Below, in pieces: positions 10,835-19,863 of a stretch of DNA of 64,000 nucleotides; the stretch's first letter is position 1; each line of letters starts with the position of its first letter. The notes beneath the pieces were generated by a model, which was not told where the DNA came from, ran no database searches, and was given only the letters and a program-made list of their open reading frames with translations. The position numbers were made by a program, and so were the translations under genes. The stretch covers positions 248,001 to 312,000 of the forward strand of contig JAOCZO010000012.1 of assembly GCA_026413255.1 (NCBI GenBank), given 5' to 3'. The stretch comes from Fereydounia khargensis. Its lineage: Eukaryota; Basidiomycota; Ustilaginomycetes; Urocystidales; Fereydouniaceae.

Positions 10835-11500
10835 ATGCAGCTCAACACCATCTTCACTTGCATCAGCATCCTGATTGCCATCGGAGTCGTTGAAGGCACC
10901 CAGCACCCCTACAAGCCGCAAGGTTGCAACATGGACGCCACAAGGATGATGGATAGTACCTTGGTCGCAGGGATCGTCAAAGCTGCATGCAAACCGGACC
11001 AAAAACTACTGGTTGATGATGTGAGTAGCAACGGAACGCCGTTGTTTGTGTATTGTCTGCTAAAGTGGCATCTTGACCCTATACTCTGCTTCCCAGACTT
11101 TGCTAGAATTTGCCAACAAGCTGGCCCGCGGCATGCTGGACAACCGATTCACTCTCGGTGTCTTAGTGTACAAACGTATGCTGTGTAACGGAGGAGTCAA
11201 ACCATGGTGAGTTCATCGTGAAGGCTCTCAGTACTGATTTCTGTTTCGGTGCTGACTTTGATCGCGCCGAATGCTAGGGCTTTTAGACCAAACGTCGCGG
11301 CAACCGCAACAGATGAAAAAGGCAAGAAGGAAACGTGAGCAATATCAACGATCTTGAACATGGCTTGGAAGCACAGAGAGCTGAAACCAGTTTGTTAATG
11401 CCTCTCTTTCTCTCGCAGCTTCTATTGCTTTTACTTGGACACAGACGACGACACGACCTGCACGATGTTGGGCTCCCGTTGCCAGGACGTGGTCTATTGA
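10835..11500 (+). CDS. Small secreted six-cysteine protein, array copy E (intact)
   Basis: Four exons (10835-11020, 11097-11206, 11278-11334, 11419-11500) give 144 residues. Residues 1-20 form a signal peptide (MQLNTIFTCISILIAIGVVE). Mature cysteines are at 31, 52, 92, 121, 132 and 139. The family motif LLEFANKLARGMLDNR is at 64-79 and the end is CQDVVY. Outside these anchors E differs strongly from B, most of all in exon 3, so the pair is old or fast-evolving. This start was chosen because it begins the signal peptide. Function is unknown; a secreted virulence or competition factor is possible but unproven. Confidence 0.8.
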
Positions 11501-12179
11501 GGGCCTCTGTACCACACAGCCCATCCCAAAGATGTACCACTTTGCCTACGTAGCAGCCGCAAACCGCCGATCTCGGCCTGCCAGCCGTGAAGGAGAATCC
11601 ATGTGTCGGTGCCGACTGGCCCACTTTGGTGCCAACTGCGGTCGTGGCTGGCGTATTTTCACTTTCCCTGCTTAAACCCGAATGTGGAGGGGGGAGAGAG
11701 AGCCCGTGCGCAAGGGCACGTCATTGGGTGTACTTTGCCAGTGCCAAACTTCTGGAGTTGGCTGGCTGACAGCCCTCGACTGGCTCGCTCGGCCCATGTG
11801 AAATTCGGTCACACACGCGCTGCGCCCCAGTTTATCCAGGCGCTGGGCGGCATGCCATGGCCCGTGGGAGTGGGAGGGGGAGGGGGAGGGGGAGGGGGAT
11901 GTGGAAGGTGGGTCGCTGTCGCCGTCACAGTCAGATGCGCCTCTGCTCTGTCCTGTCACGCAGGCCGATCTGCAGTCTGCCATGCCTCCACTCGCCAGTA
12001 CACAGTAGTCCGACTCTGCTATTTTTTCTTCTTTCGCATTCCTCAATCGTCCTGCCTTGCGCTACTTGCTGGGTACGACAAACGTGCGCCGCCCATAGTG
12101 GATTCTTATATATGACCTAACGTATCTGCCTCTATCTTGCCCTTTTCCCACCACCATCAACCATACTGAATTTGCAACC
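11501..12179. other. Spacer between array and HSP31-like gene, with G-rich tract
   Basis: About 680 bp, no gene. A GGGAGG repeat (about 11871-11899) could form a G-quadruplex. A TATA-like site precedes the next gene. Confidence 0.5.
12107..12113 (+). promoter_or_regulatory. TATA-like element of HSP31-like gene
   Basis: TATATAT lies 67 bp upstream of the ATG at 12180, a plausible core-promoter distance. Confidence 0.45.
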
Positions 12180-12963
12180 ATGTCTGCCGGAAAGATTCTC
12201 GTCGTCTTCACTTCGCACACCAAGCTCATTGGCAAGGACCACCCTACGGGCTACTACCTGCCTGAGATTGCGCACCCTTACTACATCCTCAAGGCCGCGG
12301 GCTACGAGCTGGTGGCCGCCTCGCCCAAGGGCGGACTTGCGCCGCTCGACCAGTCTTCCGTGGAAGCCTTCAAGTCTGACGCGGACAGTGTCAAGTTCCT
12401 CAACGACAAGGAGGCGCAGGCGTGGGTCTCGAACACACACAAGCTGTCCACGTTCGCCGGCCGCTCGTCTGAGTTTGCGGGCATCTTCTATCCGGGCGGC
12501 CATGGGCCGTGCTTTGACCTCCCCGTCGACGAGGACAGCAAGGCGCTGATCCGCGACTTTTACGAGGCCGGCAAGCCCACCGCCGCCGTGTGCCACGCCC
12601 CCGCCGTCTTCACCGACGTCAAGCTCAGTGACGGCAGCTACCTCGTAAACGGAAAGCGCGTCACCTCCTTCACCAACGCCGAGGAGGAACAGGCCCAGCT
12701 CACCGATGCCATCCCCTGGCTCGTCGAGACCCGCCTCGAGGAGCGCGGCGCAACCTTCGAAAAGGCTGACCCCTGGCAGGAGAAGGTCATCGTCGACAAG
12801 ACCGGCGGCAAGTTCCTCATCTGTAAGTTGTTGCTTGCCCGTCTCAGTGTCCGAGCCCGCTTGACTGACCTGCCTCCTTGCTCGTTCGCTTCCCCCAGCC
12901 GGTCAAAACCCTGCGTCCGCTTCTGGTGTCGGCAAGGAGATCATCAACGCCCTCAAGGCCTAA
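12180..12963 (+). CDS. HSP31: Hsp31/DJ-1 (PfpI-like) family protein, probable glyoxalase III
   Basis: Two exons (12180-12822, 12899-12963) encode 235 residues, normal for the Hsp31 class. Family members convert methylglyoxal to lactate without cofactor and act as stress chaperones or deglycases in the cytosol. Glu29 (YYLPEIAHP), the nucleophile Cys138 and His139 (AAVCHAPAV) form the expected catalytic set, and YPGGHGPCFDLP precedes them. The 76-bp intron removes frame-breaking DNA and the last 21 residues finish the final helix. A TATA-like site sits 67 bp upstream, in keeping with a stress-regulated gene. The distinction between chaperone and glyoxalase roles cannot be made from sequence. 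Confidence 0.93.
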
Positions 12964-13080
12964 TTCCCTCTTCACCAGAGTCGTGATCTAGCACCACAGG
13001 AAACTTGAATGACAAGTGCAACTGTGCAGTTCATCGTGTGATTGCGTCAAGTCTAGTGTACAACGAGCAGGAAAATGGTG

Positions 13081-14643
13081 TTACAGGCTGTCTCTCCAAG
13101 CCACGTGGGCCCTCGCCTTGCGCCAGAGCACGTGCTGTCCGCGTCTCGGACCCAGGAGGAAGCCTCTGTCGACGGCCGTGTAGAGGGGCGTGGTATCTGG
13201 CTCGTGCGGGTGGATCTGGTCAAAGTCGCGCAAGCGTGCTTCGGACTGTATCGTCTCTGCGTCTGGGATGCTGGCCTGAATGCGGTCGAGGGCGTCTGGC
13301 CATGTGAGCACGGCGAGCTGTGTGAGGCGTTTGCCGGCGTGCGGGTCGGCGTCTGGCCACGTGCGGAGGAGGTGGATGGCATCGATGAACTGGTCGACGT
13401 CGTAGTCGGACGCGAACGTCTCGTCTCCCCGGCGGCGGGTGACGTATCGCAGGCGCAGCGACTCGAGACGGGGCAGCGCGACACGCAGCTCGAGCGCCGT
13501 CTGGCGGTCCAGACTGAATACAAGCAGCTCGAGCTGGCGCACGTCCTCAAACGTCGGAAGCGAGAGGTACGGAACAATACTCAGCTCGGTGCACACCATG
13601 CGCGGCTGGCATCCGCGTTCGAGGCGCGACGCTGTACCCGTGTGCAGGGCGGCTAGACTAAACATATCGATCGAGAGCTCGCGCAGTTCCGGAGTAGCAA
13701 GAAGCAGTTGCTCAATGCCCACCGCCAGCCGGGAGTGCTCGGCTACTTGGCCAGGCAGGTAGCCAGAGCTGTCAAACTGCGACGATCCGATCTGCAGATA
13801 GCGCACCAGCTTGCCCAGCGAAGGGTTGTGCACGGCAAGAGTGAGGCGGAAGTGACGGAAAGCAAAGGCCGTGTGGAGCGAGACAGTGTGGTAGAGCTTG
13901 GGAAGGAGAAGATGGTAGTACTGCTTGGAGAGAAGCAGAATATTGGAGGGAGAGGAGGACCGGACGGAGGGCGAGAGACTGGGCGAGGCAGAGAGGAGGA
14001 GGATGTGGGTAATGAGCTCCTGTGGCAGAGAAGCCATGCGGGTCAGATCGGGCTCCTCAGGGGTCTCAGTCAGACTGATGGGCTCGTTGACACCGAGAGC
14101 ACTCGCGACCATATTGACCATCTTGGCTGTGCGCTGTACTGCGGGCGTAGCAGCGATATCGGCAAGGAGAAGGCGGATTGAGCCCACGAGGACCGGATAG
14201 ACGGGGACCTCGAGGCTCTGACGGGGCTCGGTGACCGCAATCCAATGGCGCGGAGGAGGGTAGGGATGCGGGGTGTGCCGGCGGCCCGTGTGTTGGAGGT
14301 GGTGGTGGTGGTGTTGGTGCTGAGGGAGGCGAGCAGTTGGCTGCGGTCCAGCAAGGCCAGCGTGTGGAGGGGGCTCCGAGTCGCGCTCCGAGCTTGCGCC
14401 GCCGACGCCTCCGCCAGTAACGAGGGGCACACGGAAGCCGGTGCCTGCTAGCACGCCGCTGCTAAAGCCGACCTGGGCGTGGTAGGGAGCCGGGTGCTCG
14501 GTGTGACGACGGTGGGAGTGATCGAGCGCGTGGAGGATGCTTGTGAGGATGCGCTCGGTGCCTGTGCGGATACAGGATATGAGGAAACGTATCAAGAGAA
14601 AGAGGAGGACAACGTCGACAAAGAGGGCTATTGGCGAAGGCAT
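13081..14643 (-). CDS. F-box-like protein with N-terminal membrane segment
   Basis: A 520-residue single-exon frame. Residues 2-25 are hydrophobic (IALFVDVVLLFLLIRFLI), then comes a Pro/His-rich linker with a His run. The middle carries an F-box-like pattern (LPQELITHILLLSA, then NILLLSKQYYHLLLPKLYHTV), followed by leucine-rich stretches typical of basidiomycete F-box/LRR-type proteins (PELRELSIDMFSL, LPRLESLRLRYV). F-box proteins bring substrates to SCF ubiquitin ligases through Skp1. The membrane segment is unusual and could be a signal anchor; alternatively translation may start lower, at the Met just before the F-box (MASLPQEL). The assignment rests on pattern, not on a full domain match. 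Confidence 0.6.
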   Translation of the reverse strand: MPSPIALFVDVVLLFLLIRFLISCIRTGTERILTSILHALDHSHRRHTEHPAPYHAQVGFSSGVLAGTGFRVPLVTGGGVGGASSERDSEPPPHAGLAGPQPTARLPQHQHHHHHLQHTGRRHTPHPYPPPRHWIAVTEPRQSLEVPVYPVLVGSIRLLLADIAATPAVQRTAKMVNMVASALGVNEPISLTETPEEPDLTRMASLPQELITHILLLSASPSLSPSVRSSSPSNILLLSKQYYHLLLPKLYHTVSLHTAFAFRHFRLTLAVHNPSLGKLVRYLQIGSSQFDSSGYLPGQVAEHSRLAVGIEQLLLATPELRELSIDMFSLAALHTGTASRLERGCQPRMVCTELSIVPYLSLPTFEDVRQLELLVFSLDRQTALELRVALPRLESLRLRYVTRRRGDETFASDYDVDQFIDAIHLLRTWPDADPHAGKRLTQLAVLTWPDALDRIQASIPDAETIQSEARLRDFDQIHPHEPDTTPLYTAVDRGFLLGPRRGQHVLWRKARAHVAWRDSL

Positions 14644-15113
14644 GAGCAAGGGTCAAGTGCTGGTCGCGGTGGTGGCGGGTGTCAAAGCAGAAGCGAGGAC
14701 CGGCCTCATGGCCTACCCATGAGAAGCGAGACGTTTGAGGTGCGCTTGGCTGTGACTGCGAGTGTAGTATTGATCGTGAGGAGAAAGCTGTGGTGGTGTG
14801 TGGTTGGGGCTCGGCGTGACCTCCACAAGCTGGTTGGTGAGCCGGACAGACCCGAGCCCGGTCCACGGCCACGGCCACGCCTGTCAGCCGAGGCGGGGCG
14901 CATCTCGCACGAGAGGCAGTGATGCGTCCCGCCCCGTCCACTCCCTCTTGCACTTTTCTTGCACAAGAAGTTTGTCATCTGACCGCACCAGACCGCAGCG
15001 CACAAACCTCCACACGAGCAAAGAAAAGGAACTGAGCAAACTACCTGTACAGTCTACACTGGTTGCACACACCGACCGGTCTCACCATCCTTGCGAGCCA
15101 GCCACCATCAAAC
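14644..15113. other. Divergent promoter between F-box-like gene and mitochondrial-type protein gene
   Basis: A 470-bp bidirectional spacer. No coding signal is seen. A CTGTACAGTC motif is at about 15047. Confidence 0.45.
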
Positions 15114-16000
15114 ATGAGGCAGTATACAAAGCAGTCTTCTCTCGCTTTAGCGGCTGCGAGGCGAGTTACTGCCACTGAGACGGTGTTCGCCAGTGGTTTT
15201 GGCTCCGGCTCGCGGCGAATGGCATCGGCATCGGCATCGCCATCGTCATTGACATCGACCTCGAGCTCGCTGCTCCGTGGATGCCCAGCACCTACGCTGT
15301 CTGGAGCAACAGCAACAGCAACGAGAGCAAGGACATTCTCATCGAGTGCTCGTGCTCGCACAAAGGCGCCAAAGAGCGTGGCCGACCCTGAGCGTGACAC
15401 TGGTCTTTTCTACCACCCTACGACGATCAACGTGTCTGACGGACAGAGCGAAAAGCCGGTCAAGGCATGGGCGCTTTCGTTTCTCTCCGAGCCGTCCGGT
15501 GCGCAGGCCCATGTTGCATTTCTGCTCCCGCCCAAGGGCAGCTCGGATGCACATGATGCCAACCCAGCAGAACTAGCACGCTCCGACCCCGACCGGATCC
15601 GCATCAACGCCGAAGTATGGAGCAGGGTGCACGAGGTGCTGCAGCACGAGGTTGTGCCGCACGACGACCTGCTTCAGTTTGAGGCGGAAACGAGGACGAG
15701 CGGCTGGGCCCATCTCACTGGTGCGTGTCACACTGCCTGTCGAGTAGAATGAGGTGCAAAGCTAACCCCCCATCCCAACCACGGTACTGTGCTGTAGATC
15801 GCAGACATGCACTCATGCCTGGGCGCATTGCTACGCCAGAAAACATTATCGCCTCGGTGGCCTTTGTCGACGGGGTGCTGATTCCCGAGAGCTATGAACG
15901 CAACGCGTCGTATCGGCTCGTGACTGGATACGAGGGCCCGATCCAGATGCCTGGCACTTGGCTCGAGAAGATCCGAGCCCGCCTGGGCAGCAAGCAGTAG
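15114..16000 (+). CDS. Conserved-looking protein of unknown function with probable mitochondrial presequence
   Basis: Two exons (15114-15720, 15798-16000) give 269 residues. The first 80 or so are rich in Arg, Ser, Ala and Thr with almost no acidic residues, as in a mitochondrial targeting sequence. The rest is a compact domain: FYHPTTINVSDG, KAWALSFLSE, then after the splice RRHALMPGRIATPENIIASV, FVDG, SYRLVTGYEG and a final basic helix. The intron is supported because only this acceptor restores the frame into MPGRIATPENI. I do not recognise the family and propose no function. It diverges from the F-box-like gene. Confidence 0.65.
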
Positions 16001-16495
16001 CGTCACTACCAGTAAAGTACAGTAGTTGATCAGCATAAGAGCCAAGCAAGCAAAATGCAGTAATTACCAGTATACAACGTGGCTTGACTTGGGGAGCTGG
16101 GGCTGGGCTGGGCACAGTACAGTACTGTATGCTGGGAGCGTAAGCATGGCAAGCCAGGCAGTAAGCAGGCCCACGTCCGCGGATGGCAGCCGCGTGTGCT
16201 GACAGGCACGCATTCCTCCTGGCTGGGACCTCGGAGGCTCGCTTGGCTTGGCTTGGCTTGGATTGCCCACATTTTTGCGAGCAGAGAGTCTCACGCGCAC
16301 TCACGCACTCGCGCACTACTACTTTACTGTATTGCGCATCCCGTGTCGACTGGAAAATGGAAAGCGACCTCACAAAACAGCTCGCCGACACTACAAGAAA
16401 CAGAAAATGCTGTTGAAAGCCATTCAGCAGCGGGCGGACATTTTTGGGCCTGTCAACCCGCCCCTGCTTGTGCGGGGAAGATGACAACAATCACA

Positions 16496-16496
16496 G

Positions 16497-16530
<34 letters not shown>
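16496..16530. repeat. CAGACG hexanucleotide repeat
   Basis: About six tandem copies of a 6-bp unit in non-coding DNA; likely length-variable between strains. Confidence 0.85.
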
Positions 16531-16731
16531 GGCTTGAGCTCCACGGATCAATCAATCAATTGTTCTGCCTACGCTTACTCGCACTAGCCGCACTTTTGCG
16601 TTTGCCTCTCTCTGCCGTTCCCGTCGCTGGCATGTCACCTCCACTGCCTGCTTGCCTGCTTGCTGCCGTCCGGGTTGAGCTAAAGCATCGTGTCCCATGA
16701 CAGGGCTGCACCGCACCGCACCGTACACGCC

Positions 16732-16771
16732 TCCTCTCCCCTCTCCCCTCTCCCCTCTCCCCTCTCCCCTG
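16732..16771. repeat. CTCTCCC heptanucleotide repeat
   Basis: About five tandem 7-bp units about 135 bp before the P450 ATG, in the promoter. It is a pure pyrimidine/purine tract that may affect chromatin openness. Confidence 0.8.
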
Positions 16772-16831
16772 CCCCCTGCCCCGTGCGCCTGTGCCCCTCC
16801 TCGACCAGCTCGCTCAGTGCCCTGAACCTGG

Positions 16832-16837
16832 TATAAG
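16832..16837 (+). promoter_or_regulatory. TATA-like element of the P450 gene
   Basis: TATAAG lies 74 bp before the ATG at 16906. Confidence 0.4.
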
Positions 16838-16905
16838 ACACCACCACCTCCTACCCAGCTCAGTGTTGCCCATCCGAGCTGCGTTCTCCTCCTTTGCCTG
16901 CCAGC

Positions 16906-18672
16906 ATGCCAGTTGCAACTGCCGGAAAGGCTTCGGCCTCATCCTTCTTCACGTCCGACTCGCGAGTCATGGACCACCTCAACCCCATCCTCGAGCGCAC
17001 TGGACTTGTCCTCCCGGCGCTGGTGCTCACCGTCCTTGTCCTCGCCCTCATGTACCCAGACAGGGTCGTCTTTTCCAGGTGTGTACAGCCCACCACTCGC
17101 TAGATGACAGCAGAGAAGGGAATCAATGCTCACGCTCCGCCCTTGCCCTTTCCCTTTCCCAGGCCGTATGACCCAAACCTCTACAAGCCGCCGGGCGCCA
17201 AGCCCCTCATCGGCCACACGATCGAAATCATGAAGCAGGGCACAAAGGACCAGTTTGAAATCTTCCGCGACACGATCGCAAAGTCCAAGGGTAACATTGG
17301 CATGCACATGAGCTTCTTTGGCCCCTCGGGCGGCTCACTCATGATGCTCAACAGGCCCGAGTACATTGAGTACATCCAGAAGACCAACTTTGAAAACTAC
17401 ATCAAGGGACACCTCTTCCGCAACCGCTTCTCCAAGCTCCTCGGCGACAATGGCATCTTTGTCGCCGACGGGCATGCGTGGAAGACGCAGCGCAAGATGG
17501 CGTCCCACATCTTTTCCGTGCACCAGTTCCGCACCTGGGTCCAGTCCGTGGTGCATGGCGAGATTGACTCGGTACACAGTATCCTTGACACGCTCACCGA
17601 GCAGGGCACGACGACGGTCAAGCTGCCGGACCTGTTTTTCCGCTTTACGCTCTCTTCGTTCACCAAGATGGCATTTTCGTCAGACATTCAGATCCTGCGC
17701 GCCGACCCGGCCTCGCTGAACGAGGAGAACCGTTTCTCGGTCGCGTTCGACTTTATCCAGGGCGTAATCAACAAGCGCATGACCAACCCCTTCTGGAAGC
17801 TGACGGAGCGCATCACGGCAGAGGGGCGCGAGGGCGAACGGTGCATCAAGGACATTCGTGCGTTCGGCCTCAAGGTCGTGGACGAGCGTCTTGCGATGCG
17901 TGCGGCTGGTGCGTCCAAGACGGACGGCAAGGACGGCAAGGACCTGCTGGACCTATTTATGGACCTGACTACGGACCGTGAGGACCTGTTGATTGTGGTG
18001 CTCAACTTTCTGATTGCTGGGCGCGACACGACTGCGCAGGGACTGTCGTGGATGTTCTACGAGCTCATGGTGCACCCCGAGTATCTCGAAGAGATCCGCA
18101 AGGAGATGCGCACGGTACTCCGCGATCCCGAGACGGGTGGGATGCGCAAGCTCGAGTACGAGGCGACCAAGCAGATGGTGTTTACGACCGCGTGTTTCTA
18201 CGAGACGTTGAGGCTGCACCCGCCGGTGCCCAAGAACGGCAAGCGTGCGGTGAGGGACGATGTGATCGTGCCGCAGGGCAAGAATGTGTCGCACCTCCCC
18301 TCGCTGCCGGTCAAGGCGGGGCAGATGCTGGGCTGGTCGGACTGGGTGATGGCGCGCAACACGGACGTGTGGGGCGAGAACGCGGCCGAGTTTGACCCGT
18401 GGCGCTTTGTCGAGACGGCTGACGACGGGTCGCGCTCGGTACGCAACTATGGACAGTGGAAGTTCCATGTGTTCAACGGCGGCCCACGCCTCTGTCTCGG
18501 CATGGCACTCGCCACGTACGAGGCGCTCGCGTTCTGCGCGGCCACGCTCGACAGATACGACTTTGGCTGGGCGTCCAAGGAACAGGGACAGCAGGCCGAC
18601 TGGCCACTCAAGTACCTCAACTCGGTCACCCACCCGAGCCAGGTGTACACAGCCACGGTCAGCCGTCGCTGA
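16906..18672 (+). CDS. Cytochrome P450 monooxygenase, CYP52/CYP86-like (fatty-acid hydroxylase type)
   Basis: Two exons (16906-17078, 17163-18672) encode 560 residues. Residues about 28-50 are an ER membrane anchor (VLPALVLTVLVLALMYP). The I-helix has AGRDTTAQGLSW (oxygen activation), the K-helix has ETLRLHPPVP (ExxR), and the heme loop has FNGGPRLCLGMA with the cysteine ligand. The YEYIQKTNFENYIKG-type region and RLHPPVPKNGKRAV are features of the fungal/plant omega-hydroxylase clan, so fatty acid or alkane hydroxylation is the best guess; substrate is not determinable here. A separate reductase partner would be needed. The 84-bp intron splits the anchor from the catalytic domain. Confidence 0.92.
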
Positions 18673-19269
18673 TTGCTTGCCTCGCCCCCTCGCTCTCTTT
18701 GTACATGTACTTTTAACTGCAGACTGGAACGTGGCTTGATTTACTATTGTACTGTATACTGTGCTGTGACTGTGACTGCCTGCAACGCTCCTTGGCTGTC
18801 ACCTGGGCAGTACTGTACTGCATTCAAACTCCTGCCCTCCCTTCCCTTCCCTTCCCTTCCCCTCGCCTCGCCTCGCTTCGCTGGCCCGCACCACACCGTG
18901 CAGGAACGGGGGGAAACGAGAGAGGCTCGAATTAAATGACGAGCGTGGGCGTGGCTGTGGGAGCACCGCTTGAACAATACTGTGCTGTATTGTCGAGCCG
19001 AGGCTCGCTAGCCTTGACGGCGCGTCGTTGATCCCTGCTGGCGCGCCTTGCTGCTGCAGAGGCTTTTGCACCGCACTGTGCGGTGTTTTCCCAACACCAA
19101 CACGGGACGGGCTGAGCTGGGCGGGGCGGGGGCAGCTCGACATGCTCCTTCTCTCATGCAGCGAGACGGGGCCTGTGGCATTAGCGCCTATATGTCCGCC
19201 TGTCGTAGCTTATAAACAGCGTCGAGTCGAGCCCGAGGCCCGGGGGAAGGGTGATCCATCCCCACCAGT
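18673..19269. other. Spacer between P450 and GPI-protein genes
   Basis: About 600 bp, no gene. It holds three TACTGTA-type motifs (about 18747-18765, 18809-18820, 18975-18990), a CCCTT/CCTCG pyrimidine tract (18838-18880), and the TATA element of the next gene. Confidence 0.5.
19211..19216 (+). promoter_or_regulatory. TATA box of the small GPI-type protein gene
   Basis: Consensus TATAAA lies 59 bp before the ATG at 19270. Confidence 0.5.
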
Positions 19270-19790
19270 ATGAAGGTCGCAGCGCTGCTAGTATTCGCCA
19301 CAGCCGTCGTGGCGCTCCAGCCTACGCCTGCGCCGGTGCCCGTGCGGCGCCAGGCACCCTCTGACCTCGTGAGTCCCGCCCCCGCCCCCGCCCCCGCAGA
19401 CGAGTACGAGACTGACGACACCAGCCCAACCTCTCGGACCTGTCGAGCCTGATCAACAGCGGCATCGAGGGCGCCAACTCGCTCGCCCCGGACCTCAGCT
19501 CCGCCCTCGCCGACGCCCAGGCCTCCGCACAGTCCTACCTCTCCGACGCAAGCAAACTCCTCACCATGAACTCGGCTGACGCCGCCAGCTACGCCTCCTC
19601 CGTAGCCGCTGGCCTCAGCTCCCAAGTCAACTCGCTCACCGGCACCGGCACCCCCTCAGCCAGCGGCACCTCCGCCTCCCCCACCGCCCAGGGAAGCGGC
19701 AACAGCGCCCCTGCCGCCCTCGCAAACCCCGCCCTCGCCCCCTTTGCCGCCGCAGCTGCCGCAGTCCTCGTCGCCGCTGTCGCTCTCTAA
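19270..19790 (+). CDS. Small secreted, probably GPI-anchored, Ser/Ala-rich protein
   Basis: Two exons (19270-19368, 19425-19790) give 154 residues. Residues 1-16 are a signal peptide (MKVAALLVFATAVVAL). The body is Ala/Ser/Leu-rich (LSDLSSLINSGIEGANSL), followed by a Gly/Ser/Thr linker and a strongly hydrophobic C-terminal tail (AAAAAAVLVAAVAL) with no basic end. This is the layout of a GPI-anchor signal, so a cell-wall or plasma-membrane surface protein is likely. The 56-bp intron contains CCCGCC repeats and an upstream AG at 19398-19399 that must be bypassed; only the distal AG at 19423-19424 keeps the frame. No enzymatic domain was seen. Confidence 0.75.
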
Positions 19791-19863
19791 GCACAATGTA
19801 CGCTCATCTCGTGTCATTAGGAAATGGTCTACAAATTGTCAAACTTCACGCACTGTCTAGTCG

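Larger units (their letters stand above)
16001..16905. other. Spacer with simple repeats upstream of the P450 gene
   Basis: About 900 bp without a gene. It holds several low-complexity tracts: TTGGC repeats near 16240, CAGACG hexamers (16496-16530), TCAAT repeats near 16550, and CTCTCCC heptamers (16732-16771). An ACAGTACAGTACTGT palindrome lies at 16114-16128. Confidence 0.5.
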
